Origin: an uncultured Ruegeria sp.
Lineage (GTDB): Bacteria; Pseudomonadota; Alphaproteobacteria; Rhodobacterales; Rhodobacteraceae
Assembly: GCF_947500045.1 (NCBI RefSeq)
Contig: NZ_CANMQQ010000002.1
Location: forward strand, 186,001-250,000
DNA: 64,000 bases
Reading direction: 5' to 3'
Shown here one piece after another: positions 33,993-43,034 of this stretch; position 1 is the stretch's first letter, and each line of letters opens with the position of its first letter. Position numbers and translations under genes: made by a program. The notes under the pieces were generated by a model, which did not search any database, had not been told where the DNA came from, and saw only the letters and a program-made list of their open reading frames with translations.

Positions 33993-34020
33993 AAAATAGG
34001 CAAATGCTGCAATTGCACAA
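33993..34020 (-). promoter_or_regulatory. Possible promoter of ccaF1-ccsR
   Basis: On the minus strand TTGTGC (complement of 34015-34020) and CTATTTT (complement of 33993-33999) are separated by 15 bp, about 50 bp before the DUF1127 start. It loosely resembles RpoHI/RpoHII promoters (TTG...C-TATNT). Unconfirmed. Confidence 0.3.
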
Positions 34021-34375
34021 TAGCCCACGCCATCAATGCCGCTATGCAGCAAATGCATGGATTGTTGTGACTTTCCAACCCAACCTGATAATCGCTTTGA
34101 AAACATAGGTTCTCGCGCGTGGTTGGCATTTTGCCTCGTCAGAGGTTCTGAGTATGGGTGCTTGTCCTTTGAACAAGATAGCCACTTTCTTGGGCGTGTT
34201 TTGCCCGCGCCTATTTGGGGAAGGCGCCCTTGTAGTGGGTCCAATCAGCGTTTCGGCGACGCAATGGGAAAGCATGGGCCAGGCATGGGAATAGCCTGTC
34301 ATCGGTTTACGAATCGAATAATGAAACTGGATTTGACTGTCTTTTCCGGTGACTTTTCGCAAAACTGATAAATTA

Positions 34376-34393
34376 TTGGGAAATGATGGGAGA
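34376..34393 (+). promoter_or_regulatory. MraZ-box-like direct repeat
   Basis: TGGGA at 34377-34381 and again at 34387-34391, spaced 10 bp start to start. Known MraZ sites in enterobacteria are TGGGN repeats separated by 5 nt. Only two repeats are present here, about 450 bp from mraZ. Confidence 0.35.
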
Positions 34394-34532
34394 AAATTTC
34401 TCATGACCAATTTGTGGACATGTGGTAGCTGGCATCCAGTATGCTACAATTTATAGTATCTCACTCGCTCAATTTGTTTTCTTTACGACAGTTTTGGTGC
34501 CTAAACCTGCTGTCGCCATGTAATATTTTGGT

Positions 34533-34554
34533 TGATTTCCATGATTTCCCATGG
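34533..34554 (-). promoter_or_regulatory. Second MraZ-box-like motif, inverted
   Basis: On the minus strand TGGGAAATCATGGAAATC repeats the pattern of the first site (TGGGAAATGATGGGAGAA) with few changes. TGGGA and TGGAA are again 10 bp apart. Confidence 0.3.
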
Positions 34555-34574
34555 CATCCCTTACTTACCCGATG

Positions 34575-34781
34575 AGGGCGAGGACAGTTAAGGGGCACCA
34601 AACGACCCCGAACCAAAAATATAAAAACAGGTTTCATACAGGCATCTCGCTTTCATCAAACTACAGATCCGGCGCGCGGGCGAGCAGACATCCCCCCAGG
34701 TGGCGCGCGCAGCTGGACATCCCGCTTAGCGGGTCAATGCGGCGGGTTGATCAGTGGCAGCAGATCAACCCGCCGTTTTTC
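34575..34781 (+). ncRNA. UpsM-type leader sRNA upstream of mraZ
   Basis: The mraZ leader ends in a strong intrinsic terminator 54 bp before the mraZ start and carries a further CCCGC/GCGGG hairpin at 34721-34733. In R. sphaeroides the abundant sRNA UpsM, about 200 nt, arises by termination in the dcw 5' leader at the same place. Position and terminator match; the 5' end given here is a guess from that size. Confidence 0.6.
34741..34781 (+). terminator. Intrinsic terminator/attenuator in the mraZ leader
   Basis: GGCGGGTTGATC (34741-34752) pairs perfectly over 12 bp with GATCAACCCGCC (34763-34774), followed by GTTTTT. As it lies inside the leader, most transcripts should stop here and dcw expression depends on read-through or an internal promoter. 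Confidence 0.85.
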
Positions 34782-34834
34782 CTTCCGGGGGAACGTGAAT
34801 TTCTGGTGGGGCGCAAGCGAAAGGGACAGTCGTC

Positions 34835-35338
34835 TTGGCGCGCAGGTTTAGAGGTGAAAGCCACCATAAGGTGGACACGAAGGGCAGGGTCTCGATCCCG
34901 GCCTCGTTTCGCCGTGTGCTTGAATCGTCCGATCCCAACTGGCAGCCCGGTGACAATCCAGAGCTTGTGATTGTCTATGGCGACCACCGCCGCAAATACC
35001 TTGAATGCTATACGATGCAGGCGATTGATGAGGTCGACGCCAAGATCGATGCGTTGCCGCGCGGCTCGATGCAGCGTCGGATGTTGCAACGGATGTTCCA
35101 TGGTCAGTCCTTCCCGACCAATGTGGATGAAACCGGACGGTTGGTGATGCCCGCCAAGCTGCGCAACAAGATCGACCTTGAGAATGAGGCGTTCTTTATC
35201 GCCGCCGGTGACACGTTCCAAATCTGGAAGCCCGAAACATACGAGGCCGAGGAACTGGCCACGACCGAGGAATGGCTTGACGATCTGCCCGAGGATTTCG
35301 ATCCGATGCAGTATCTCGATGGCATTGGGGATGGGTGA
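34835..35338 (+). CDS. mraZ: Transcriptional regulator MraZ
   Basis: A 167-residue protein with two AbrB-like MraZ repeats: [24 protein letters not shown] (about 3-26) and [22 protein letters not shown] (about 90-111). MraZ binds upstream of its own operon and in E. coli represses dcw. Translation appears to start at TTG (34835) with AAGGGA upstream; no ATG fits before RRFRG. First gene of the dcw cluster, 4 bp before rsmH. Confidence 0.96.
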   Translation: MARRFRGESHHKVDTKGRVSIPASFRRVLESSDPNWQPGDNPELVIVYGDHRRKYLECYTMQAIDEVDAKIDALPRGSMQRRMLQRMFHGQSFPTNVDETGRLVMPAKLRNKIDLENEAFFIAAGDTFQIWKPETYEAEELATTEEWLDDLPEDFDPMQYLDGIGDG

Positions 35339-35342
35339 CGGC

Positions 35343-36332
35343 ATGGCCGGCGCTCAGACCTCTTCGAAACCACACATCCCTGTTCTGTTGCGTCCTTTGT
35401 TGGCTGCCGTCGCGCCGGTATCCGGTGTCTGGCTAGATGGCACCTTTGGTGCAGGCGGATATACGCGCGGCTTGCTTGATGCTGGGGCCGATAAGGTCAT
35501 TGGCGTCGATCGCGATCCACTGGCCTTTGAAATGGCCGCAGGTTGGGCTGGGGAATATGGTGACCGGTTGGTGATGCAGCAGGGCGTGTTCTCGCGCATG
35601 GATGAATACGCACAGGATTTAGACGGCGTGGTGCTGGATCTAGGCGTCTCGTCAATGCAATTGGATCAGGCTGAACGCGGCTTTTCCTTCATGAAAGACG
35701 GCCCGCTGGACATGCGCATGAGCCAGGATGGAGAAAGCGCGGCCGATCTGGTCAACACCGCGACCGAAGCACAACTGGCTGATATCCTGTTCCATTTCGG
35801 AGAAGAGCGCGCCAGCCGACGTATTGCGAAATCTATTGTCAAGGCGCGGGCTGAGGAGCCGATTACGACGACACTTCGTCTGGCCGAGATCGTCGAATCC
35901 TGCCTGCCGCGCCCGAAACCCGGTCAATCGCACCCGGCAACGCGCAGCTTTCAAGGACTGCGGATCGCGGTGAACGCGGAATATGAAGAGCTGTTTCAGG
36001 GCCTTATGGCTGCCGAGCGGGCGTTAAAGCCTGGCGGGAAACTGGCCGTTGTCACATTCCATTCTATCGAAGACCGGATGGTTAAGCGGTTCTTGCAATC
36101 GCGTGCAGGCAAGACAGGTCGCGCCAACCGCTATGCGCCAGAGATGCAGGAAGACCAGCCGCAATTCACGCTGAAAACCCGCAAGGCCGTGGGCCCGGAT
36201 GATGAGGAACTACTCGAGAACCCGCGCTCGCGCTCGGCCAAGCTGCGTGTTGCAATACGAACAGATGCACCGGCGGGGGAAATTGAGGCGCGCGCCATCG
36301 GCACGCCGCAACTGGGGGGACGGGCAAGATGA
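35343..36332 (+). CDS. rsmH: 16S rRNA (cytosine(1402)-N4)-methyltransferase
   Basis: A 329-residue SAM-dependent methyltransferase (formerly MraW). Signature parts: [26 protein letters not shown] (SAM-binding), [28 protein letters not shown], and [15 protein letters not shown]. The ATG at 35343 is chosen over an ATG at 35331 that would overlap mraZ. It overlaps ftsL by 4 bp. Confidence 0.97.
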   Translation: MAGAQTSSKPHIPVLLRPLLAAVAPVSGVWLDGTFGAGGYTRGLLDAGADKVIGVDRDPLAFEMAAGWAGEYGDRLVMQQGVFSRMDEYAQDLDGVVLDLGVSSMQLDQAERGFSFMKDGPLDMRMSQDGESAADLVNTATEAQLADILFHFGEERASRRIAKSIVKARAEEPITTTLRLAEIVESCLPRPKPGQSHPATRSFQGLRIAVNAEYEELFQGLMAAERALKPGGKLAVVTFHSIEDRMVKRFLQSRAGKTGRANRYAPEMQEDQPQFTLKTRKAVGPDDEELLENPRSRSAKLRVAIRTDAPAGEIEARAIGTPQLGGRAR

Positions 36333-36697
36333 AGAGTATTTTGTATGTGTTGACGGCCCTTTCCGTCTTTGGACTGGCGCTGTGGGCCTATCAGGAAAAC
36401 TATCGCACACAGCAGGTGCTGAAAGAAACGCAATCGCTGCAGCAGGAAATCGGCATGGCGCAGGTCCGGCTGGCGGTGCTGAACGCCGAGTGGGCTTATC
36501 TGAACCGGCCTGACCGGTTGCGCGAGCTGGCCGATCTGAACTTCGAACGCCTCGGCCTGTTGCCGCTGCGGGCTGAGCAATTCGGTCGTGCCGATCAGAT
36601 TTCTTATGGCGAAGACCCGGACCTGCCTATCGTTGATCCGCTTGAGCTGCAGGAAATCAAGGATGTTCAGGCGCTGGGTGAGGTGCAATTCCCATGA
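36329..36697 (+). CDS. ftsL: Cell division protein FtsL
   Basis: A 122-residue single-pass bitopic membrane protein: a transmembrane segment at residues 3-20 ([18 protein letters not shown]) and then a periplasmic coiled coil (about 22-60) with heptad-like Leu/Gln spacing, ending in [14 protein letters not shown]. It forms the FtsQLB complex that activates FtsWI. Assignment relies on topology and its position between rsmH and ftsI; it overlaps both by 4 bp. Confidence 0.93.
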   Translation: MKSILYVLTALSVFGLALWAYQENYRTQQVLKETQSLQQEIGMAQVRLAVLNAEWAYLNRPDRLRELADLNFERLGLLPLRAEQFGRADQISYGEDPDLPIVDPLELQEIKDVQALGEVQFP

Positions 36698-38481
36698 CCC
36701 GCACACCGCTCCGCCCTCTGGCCCGTATCCTCGACGCTCGCGCCAAGGGTGAGAACCCCAAGGTGATTGAGCGCGAGAATATCCGCAAGCGTCACGAAGA
36801 CATGAAGGACACCGCCCGCGCGCGGGCCGAAGGCCGCCTGCTGGTGCTGGGCCTGTTCTTCTTCTGCGCATTCTCGGTCGTGGGCTTCCGCATGGGCGTT
36901 CTGGCAACGTCGGAGGCACAGGAACCGCTTGCCAGCGCACCCGGAGCCTCCATCGCCATGCAGCGCGCCAATATCGTCGACCGTGAAGGCCGTATTCTGG
37001 CGACCAATCTGGATACCTATTCCGTCTACGCGCAGCCGCCCCTGATGATTGATCCGATTGCGGCTGCCGATCAACTGGTTGCGATCTTCCCTGATTTGGA
37101 AAAAGAGCGTCTGGTCAAGGACTTCACCGGAGGACGCAAGTTCCTGTGGATCAAGAAACGCATCTCGCCTGAGCAGAAACAGGCTGTGCATGACATCGGT
37201 GATCCGGGCATCCTGTTCGGTCCGCGCGAAATGCGGCTATATCCGAATGGTCGTCTGGCTGCGCATATTCTGGGCGGTTCCGGTTTTGGTCGTGAAGGTG
37301 TCAGCGCTGCTGAAGTCATCGGCGTGGCGGGCGTGGAAAAACAATTCGACGACTATTTGCGCGACCCGGCCAACGGCAACAAGCCTTTGCAACTATCGTT
37401 GGACCTGACCGTTCAGGCGGCCGTTGAACAGGTGCTTTTTGGTGGCATGAAGATCATGAACGCCAAGGGCGCGTCGGCTGTGCTGATGAATGCGCATACG
37501 GGTGAGGTGGTATCCGCCTCGTCGCTGCCGTCATTCGATCCCAACGACCGCCCACGCCCGCCAACCTCGGGAATTGATCCATCGGACAGCCCGCTGTTCA
37601 ACCGCTATGTGCAGGGCGTATATGAACTCGGTTCAGTGTTCAAAATCTTCACGGCCGCGCAGGCGGTGCAGCTGGGTTTGGTGAATTCCAACACGATCAT
37701 CGACACGTCCGGCCCGATGAAAATCGGGCGCTTCCCGATTGGGGAATTCAACGGCAAGAACTATGGCGAGATCAGTGTGGCGGATGTGATCGTCCACAGC
37801 TCGAATCGGGGCACCGGGCGGTTGGCGCTGCAGATCGGCGGTAAGCGGCAGCAGGAGTTTTTGCGTTCGCTGGGCATGTTTGATCCGACCCCTTTCGAGA
37901 TTGTCGAAGCCAAGGGCGGTGAACCCCTCAAGCCGAAGAAATGGGGTGAGCTGAGCACAGTGACCATCTCGTACGGTCACGGCTTATCAACCAGCCCGAT
38001 GCATTTGGCGGCAGGATATGCGGCGATCGCCAATGGCGGGCACTATGTCAGCCCAACCATCCTGCGCCGTAATGGTTCGCAATACGGGCCTCGGGTGATG
38101 TCCGAGAACACCGCCAAGCAGGCACAAGCGATGCTGCGCAAGGTGGTCACCGAAGGCACGGCCAGCTTTGGCGATGTGGAGGGTTATGATGTGGCGGGCA
38201 AGACCGGCACAGCCGACAAACCCAAGCCGCGCGGTGGCTATTATGATGACAAGGTGATCGCGACTTTTGCCACGATCTTCCCGGCCTACGATCCGAAATA
38301 TGTGTTGATCGTCACTTTGGATGAACCGTCGATCGTAGCGTATGGCGAAAAGCGCCGCACAGCGGGTTGGACTGCCGTACCTGTTGCTGCCGAATTGATC
38401 GCGCGCATCGCGCCATTGCTTGGCCTCAGACCCCGGCTTGAGCCTGAGGCGCGCGCTGCTATAACGCTGACCTCAAATTAG
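36694..38481 (+). CDS. ftsI: Septal peptidoglycan transpeptidase FtsI (PBP3)
   Basis: A 595-residue class B penicillin-binding protein. A cytoplasmic N-terminus, one transmembrane segment (about residues 50-68), a PBP dimerisation/pedestal domain with ANIVDREGRILATNL, and a transpeptidase domain with S-V-F-K (Ser about 314, Lys about 317), S-S-N (about 368-370) and K-T-G-T (about 503). It cross-links septal peptidoglycan with FtsW. It overlaps the ftsL stop (ATGA). Confidence 0.97.
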   Translation: MTRTPLRPLARILDARAKGENPKVIERENIRKRHEDMKDTARARAEGRLLVLGLFFFCAFSVVGFRMGVLATSEAQEPLASAPGASIAMQRANIVDREGRILATNLDTYSVYAQPPLMIDPIAAADQLVAIFPDLEKERLVKDFTGGRKFLWIKKRISPEQKQAVHDIGDPGILFGPREMRLYPNGRLAAHILGGSGFGREGVSAAEVIGVAGVEKQFDDYLRDPANGNKPLQLSLDLTVQAAVEQVLFGGMKIMNAKGASAVLMNAHTGEVVSASSLPSFDPNDRPRPPTSGIDPSDSPLFNRYVQGVYELGSVFKIFTAAQAVQLGLVNSNTIIDTSGPMKIGRFPIGEFNGKNYGEISVADVIVHSSNRGTGRLALQIGGKRQQEFLRSLGMFDPTPFEIVEAKGGEPLKPKKWGELSTVTISYGHGLSTSPMHLAAGYAAIANGGHYVSPTILRRNGSQYGPRVMSENTAKQAQAMLRKVVTEGTASFGDVEGYDVAGKTGTADKPKPRGGYYDDKVIATFATIFPAYDPKYVLIVTLDEPSIVAYGEKRRTAGWTAVPVAAELIARIAPLLGLRPRLEPEARAAITLTSN

Positions 38482-38503
38482 GCTGTCCGACAAGAGGTGG
38501 GTC

Positions 38504-39985
38504 ATGGGCAATCGGTCAAAGAAACTCAGCCAACTGGCCCTGACCGCGCGGGGCGGGGCGAATCCTGACATCACCGGATTGGCCGTCGATAGCCGCGAGG
38601 TTAAAGACGGTTTTCTTTTCGCAGCCCTTCCCGGCACGCGGGTCCATGGCGGTGAGTTCATCCAATATGCCCTGCGCATGGGGGCCGCCGCCGTCCTGAC
38701 TGACGCCAAAGGGGCCGAGATTGCGGTCCAAGAGCTGACCGCCTCCGACGCTGCGTTGATCGTGACCGAAGACCCACGTCAGGCGCTGGCAGGTGCCGCC
38801 GCGCTGTGGTTCGGCGCGCAGCCGGAAACAATCGTGGCTGTCACCGGCACCAATGGCAAAACTTCAGTTGCCAGTTTCGTGCGCCAGATTTGGACCGAAC
38901 TGGATCTTGCCGCCGTCAACCTCGGCACCACCGGGGTCGAAGGTGCATGGACCGCGCCACTGGCGCACACGACGCCTGAACCGATCACACTGCACCGCTG
39001 TTTGGCCGAGGCAACCGAGAACGGTGTGACACACGCGGCGATGGAGGCCTCGTCCCATGGCCTCGAACAGCGCCGTCTGGACGGCGTGCATCTGAGCGCG
39101 GCCGGGTTCTCGAACTTCACGCAGGACCATCTGGATTATCACGACACGTTTGAGGCTTACTTCGCTGCCAAGGCGGGTCTGTTTGATCGGGTGCTGCCCG
39201 AAGATGGGGTCGCGGTGATTAATCTCGGCGACCAGAAAGGCGCTGAAATACGCAAGATTGCCGAGGCGCGTGGTCAGAACATTATTACCGTCGGACCAGA
39301 AGGAGCCGACCTTTGCCTGCTGAATCAACGCTTTGACGCGACCGGGCAGGACTTGCGCTTTTCATGGAAGGGAAAAACCTACCAGACACGTCTGAACCTG
39401 ATCGGCGGGTTTCAGGCCGAAAACGTTTTGCTCGCCTGCGGACTTGTCATCGCGGCGGGCGAGGACCCCGACCGCGTGTTTGAAACCCTTCCGCATCTCA
39501 CAACGGTTCGGGGACGGATGCAACTGGCGGCCACGCGAGACAATGGTGCTGCGGTATTCGTCGACTACGCCCATACGCCGGACGCTGTCGCCACTGCGCT
39601 GAAAGCGATGCGCCCCCATGTCATGGGCCGTCTGATCGCCATCGTTGGTGCAGGGGGCGACCGTGACGCCACCAAACGCCCGCTCATGGGACAGGCGGCG
39701 ACGGAAAACGCCGATCTGGTTTTCGTCACCGATGACAACCCGCGCAGTGAAGACCCCGCCACCATCCGCGCCGCTGTCATGCTGGGCGCGCCCGAAGCCA
39801 CCGAAGTCGGCGACCGGGCCGAGGCCATTCTGCGTGGCATCGACGCCCTGCAACCCGGCGACGCCTTGCTGATCGCAGGCAAGGGCCATGAGACCGGTCA
39901 GATTGTCGGCGATCAGGTTCTGCCCTTCGATGACGTGGAACAGGCCAGCATCTCGGTCGCAGCCTTGGACGGGAGGGTCGCATGA
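38504..39985 (+). CDS. murE: UDP-MurNAc-tripeptide synthetase (meso-DAP adding)
   Basis: A 493-residue Mur ligase adding the third residue to UDP-MurNAc-L-Ala-D-Glu. ATP-binding loop GTNGKTS (about 114-120). The motif D-N-P-R (about 410-413) is the hallmark of meso-diaminopimelate specificity, as expected for a Gram-negative. Overlaps murF by 4 bp. Confidence 0.97.
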   Translation: MGNRSKKLSQLALTARGGANPDITGLAVDSREVKDGFLFAALPGTRVHGGEFIQYALRMGAAAVLTDAKGAEIAVQELTASDAALIVTEDPRQALAGAAALWFGAQPETIVAVTGTNGKTSVASFVRQIWTELDLAAVNLGTTGVEGAWTAPLAHTTPEPITLHRCLAEATENGVTHAAMEASSHGLEQRRLDGVHLSAAGFSNFTQDHLDYHDTFEAYFAAKAGLFDRVLPEDGVAVINLGDQKGAEIRKIAEARGQNIITVGPEGADLCLLNQRFDATGQDLRFSWKGKTYQTRLNLIGGFQAENVLLACGLVIAAGEDPDRVFETLPHLTTVRGRMQLAATRDNGAAVFVDYAHTPDAVATALKAMRPHVMGRLIAIVGAGGDRDATKRPLMGQAATENADLVFVTDDNPRSEDPATIRAAVMLGAPEATEVGDRAEAILRGIDALQPGDALLIAGKGHETGQIVGDQVLPFDDVEQASISVAALDGRVA

Positions 39986-41376
39986 CGCTCTGGACTGCAA
40001 CTGAGGCCGCAGAGGCCACTAAGGGCCGTACCGCCACCGATTGGAAGGTGAACGGCGTCTCGATCGACACCCGCACCCTGCAACCGGGCGATCTGTTTGT
40101 AGCCCTCAAAGCCGTCCGTGACGGCCATGATTTCGTCGCTCAGGCGCTGGAGAAAGGAGCCGGTGCAGCGTTGGTGTCCCATATCCCCGAAGGCGTGCCC
40201 AAGGATGCGCCGCTGTTGATCGTCGATGACGTGCAGTCTGGGCTCGAGGCGTTGGGGCAGGCGGCCCGCGCCCGCACGGCAGCGCGTGTTGTGGGGGTGA
40301 CCGGCAGCGTCGGCAAGACCTCCACTAAGGAAATGTTGGCCAGCATTCTGGAAACGCAAGGCAAAACCCATGCCAGCGTCGCCAGCTACAACAACCATTG
40401 GGGCGTGCCGCTGACGCTGGCACGAATGCCGCGTGACACCGAATTTGCCGTCATCGAGATCGGCATGAACCACCCGGGCGAAATCGCCCCGTTGGCGCGT
40501 CAGACGCAACCGCATTTGGGGCTGGTGACCACGGTGGCAGCGGTGCATCTCGAAGCCTTCGACTCGGTCGCAGGTATTGCCCATGAAAAGGCTGCGATCT
40601 TTGATGGACTCACCGAAGGTGGAGCAGCCATCGTCAACGCCGACATAGAACACGCCGACATCCTGCGCCACTGCGCGCAGGCCCAGGATGCAAAGATTGT
40701 TGAGTTCGGTCGCTCGGCTCGAGACTATGCGTTGACAAAAATTGAACAAGGCTCAGACAGCCTTCATGCACAAGGCAGCGCGCGCGGACAGGCAATTTCA
40801 TTCGAAGTGCAGTCTGCGGGTACACATTTTGCCATGAACGCACTGGGTGCTCTGGCATCTTGTGTCGAACTGGGCGTTGATTTGGATCAGGCCATTGCTG
40901 GCCTGCGCCGCTGGTCCCCCGTCAAAGGGCGCGGTGTACGCGAGATGATCGCGCTGCGGGATGGCGGGCAGATCGAACTGCTCGATGACAGCTATAACGC
41001 CAATCCAACCTCGATGGAGGCTGCTCTCGACGTGCTGGCTGCGTCGGCAGGTAAGCGCAAGATCGCGTTTCTGGGCGATATGAAAGAACTCGGAGCGCAG
41101 GAACAGGCGATGCATGCAGCGATGGCAGACGTTGCGGCGATGAAGCAGGTCGATCAGGTCCATTGCATCGGTCCTCTGATGCAGGCGCTGCATCAGGCGC
41201 TGCCGGAAGGCAAGCGCGGGCTCTGGGCCGCGACGAGCGCCGAAATGGCCGCACAACTGCCCGAATTGATCCGCGATTGCGATGCGGTGCTGGCCAAGGG
41301 TTCGCTCAGCATGGCATTGGCGCAGATTGTTGACGGTCTGCGGAAAATGGGGCAAGGGGGCGCGCTTGAGTCATAA
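39982..41376 (+). CDS. murF: UDP-MurNAc-tripeptide:D-Ala-D-Ala ligase
   Basis: A 464-residue Mur ligase that adds D-Ala-D-Ala to the tripeptide. ATP loop GVTGSVGKTSTKE (about 106-118), MurF-type NNHWGVPLTLARMP and the substrate motif DDSYNANPTSMEAAL. Starts inside the murE stop. Confidence 0.97.
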   Translation: MTLWTATEAAEATKGRTATDWKVNGVSIDTRTLQPGDLFVALKAVRDGHDFVAQALEKGAGAALVSHIPEGVPKDAPLLIVDDVQSGLEALGQAARARTAARVVGVTGSVGKTSTKEMLASILETQGKTHASVASYNNHWGVPLTLARMPRDTEFAVIEIGMNHPGEIAPLARQTQPHLGLVTTVAAVHLEAFDSVAGIAHEKAAIFDGLTEGGAAIVNADIEHADILRHCAQAQDAKIVEFGRSARDYALTKIEQGSDSLHAQGSARGQAISFEVQSAGTHFAMNALGALASCVELGVDLDQAIAGLRRWSPVKGRGVREMIALRDGGQIELLDDSYNANPTSMEAALDVLAASAGKRKIAFLGDMKELGAQEQAMHAAMADVAAMKQVDQVHCIGPLMQALHQALPEGKRGLWAATSAEMAAQLPELIRDCDAVLAKGSLSMALAQIVDGLRKMGQGGALES

Positions 41377-41412
41377 GCGTGGCGCCGACGCCCGTGTGAG
41401 AAAGGTATTGGT

Positions 41413-42495
41413 ATGTTATATTGGCTGACCGCCCTGTCGGACGGAGGGGATTTCTGGAACCTCTTCCGTTATATTACGTTCCGGGCTGGTGGCGCCTTTC
41501 TGACCGCATTGATCTTCGGTTTTCTGTTTGGCAAGCCCTTGATCAATGTGCTGCGCCGCAAACAGGGCAAAGGCCAGCCGATCCGCGATGACGGCCCCGA
41601 GGGGCATTTGTCCAAGGCTGGAACCCCTACCATGGGCGGTTTGCTGATTGTGGGTGCGTTGGTGACATCGACCCTGGTCTGGGCGCGCTGGGACAATCCG
41701 TATGTTTGGATGGTTCTGTTTGTGACGCTGGGCTATGCGGCCATCGGGTTTGCCGATGACTATGCAAAGGTTTCGAAGCAGAACACCAAGGGTGTTTCCG
41801 GCAAGATGCGTCTGGCGTTGGGGATATTGATTGCCGTGCTGGCCTCGTTGTGGGCAACGCTGCACCATCCCGGTGATCTGCAGAACCAACTTGCCCTACC
41901 GGTGTTCAAGGATACGCTGATCAATCTTGGCCTGTTGTATATCCCGTTCGCTGTGATCGTGATCGTAGGTGCCGCCAATGCAGTGAACTTGACCGATGGC
42001 TTGGACGGACTGGCCATCATGCCTGCTATGATTGCGGCCTCGACGCTTGGCGTGATCGCTTATGCGGTGGGGCGGGTCGACTTTACAGAATATCTCGACG
42101 TGCACTACGTGCCAGGAACAGGGGAGATATTTATCTTTACCTCGGCACTTTTTGGCGCAGGTCTTGGGTTCTTGTGGTACAACGCTCCTCCGGCTGCGGT
42201 ATTCATGGGTGACACCGGATCTTTGGCTCTTGGCGGTGCGCTGGGCGCAATTGCGGTGGCCACCAAGCACGAATTGGTGCTGGCCATCGTGGGTGGTCTG
42301 TTCGTGATCGAAGCGCTGAGCGTGATCATTCAGGTTCTCTATTTCAAGCGCACTGGAAAGCGCGTGTTCCTAATGGCTCCGATCCATCATCATTACGAGA
42401 AGAAGGGCTGGGCTGAATCGACCATCGTGATCCGCTTCTGGATCATTTCACTGATCCTCGCGATGATCGGGCTGGCGACGCTGAAAGTGCGGTGA
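41413..42495 (+). CDS. mraY: Phospho-MurNAc-pentapeptide transferase
   Basis: A 360-residue polytopic inner-membrane enzyme (about ten transmembrane segments) that moves phospho-MurNAc-pentapeptide to undecaprenyl phosphate, forming lipid I. Signature motifs: [41 protein letters not shown] and [12 protein letters not shown]. The stop codon overlaps the start of the following P-loop gene (GTGA). Confidence 0.98.
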   Translation: MLYWLTALSDGGDFWNLFRYITFRAGGAFLTALIFGFLFGKPLINVLRRKQGKGQPIRDDGPEGHLSKAGTPTMGGLLIVGALVTSTLVWARWDNPYVWMVLFVTLGYAAIGFADDYAKVSKQNTKGVSGKMRLALGILIAVLASLWATLHHPGDLQNQLALPVFKDTLINLGLLYIPFAVIVIVGAANAVNLTDGLDGLAIMPAMIAASTLGVIAYAVGRVDFTEYLDVHYVPGTGEIFIFTSALFGAGLGFLWYNAPPAAVFMGDTGSLALGGALGAIAVATKHELVLAIVGGLFVIEALSVIIQVLYFKRTGKRVFLMAPIHHHYEKKGWAESTIVIRFWIISLILAMIGLATLKVR

Positions 42496-43022
42496 CCCCG
42501 CGCTTAGTCGTACTTTCGGGATGTTCCGGCGGAGGTAAATCAACCCTGCTGGCGGAGATGTCCAGGCGTGGCTATTCAACAGTTCCCGAGCCGGGTCGCC
42601 GTGTCATTGCCGAGGAAAGACAATGCGGTGGCAGCGCTCTACCATGGGTCGATCCAGAGGTTTTCTGCCGCCGGATCATTGAAATTGCGGTGTCAGACAT
42701 CCGTAGTGTCACGGATAATTTGGTGATCTTTGATCGTTCTGCGTTGGATGCGATGAGTTGGTACGACCGAACTGATACGCCACTGGAGCCTTCAGTACGC
42801 GAACAGATACTACACCTAGGCTACGACCCGCGCGTATTTCTTTTTCCTCCTTGGCCTGAGATATTCAAACAGGATGAGGACCGGCGGCACAACTGGGCCG
42901 CAGCTATTGCGGAATTCGAAGCATTATGCGACCGGTTACCAAGCTATGGGTTTGAAACAACTCTTGTTCCAAAAGGGTCTGTCGCTTTTCGGGCGGGCTG
43001 GCTGGAAGAGCAACTGGAATAG
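42492..43022 (+). CDS. P-loop NTPase/kinase-like protein (AAA_28-like) inside the dcw cluster
   Basis: A 176-residue protein starting with GTG in the overlap with mraY. Walker A is G-C-S-G-G-G-K-S-T (10-18); a Walker-B-like strand is [17 protein letters not shown] (about 77-93), and a lid-like region DEDRRHNW follows. It resembles small AAA_28/NadR-like kinases whose substrate is often unknown. It is not a usual dcw member and stands between mraY and murD with a 12-bp gap to murD, so it is probably translated from the dcw mRNA. Function unassigned. Confidence 0.85.
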   Translation: MTPRLVVLSGCSGGGKSTLLAEMSRRGYSTVPEPGRRVIAEERQCGGSALPWVDPEVFCRRIIEIAVSDIRSVTDNLVIFDRSALDAMSWYDRTDTPLEPSVREQILHLGYDPRVFLFPPWPEIFKQDEDRRHNWAAAIAEFEALCDRLPSYGFETTLVPKGSVAFRAGWLEEQLE

Positions 43023-43034
43023 AAGGTAGGCAAC

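Larger units (their letters stand above)
34021..34574. other. Long A/T-richer intergenic region between ccaF1 and the mraZ leader
   Basis: About 550 bp without a credible gene in any frame. It must hold the promoters for ccaF1 (leftward) and the mraZ leader (rightward). Visible structure: two inverted copies of a TGGGAAAT-type motif (34377-34391 plus strand, 34536-34552 minus strand). I could not assign a clear -35/-10 pair for the dcw promoter. Confidence 0.6.

Noticed and set aside
34751..35344. 197-codon minus-strand ORF across mraZ
   Set aside because: Antisense shadow of mraZ, whose two domains are complete on the plus strand.
41416..41889. 157-codon minus-strand ORF within mraY
   Set aside because: Antisense to mraY, whose signature motifs are all intact; no independent support.
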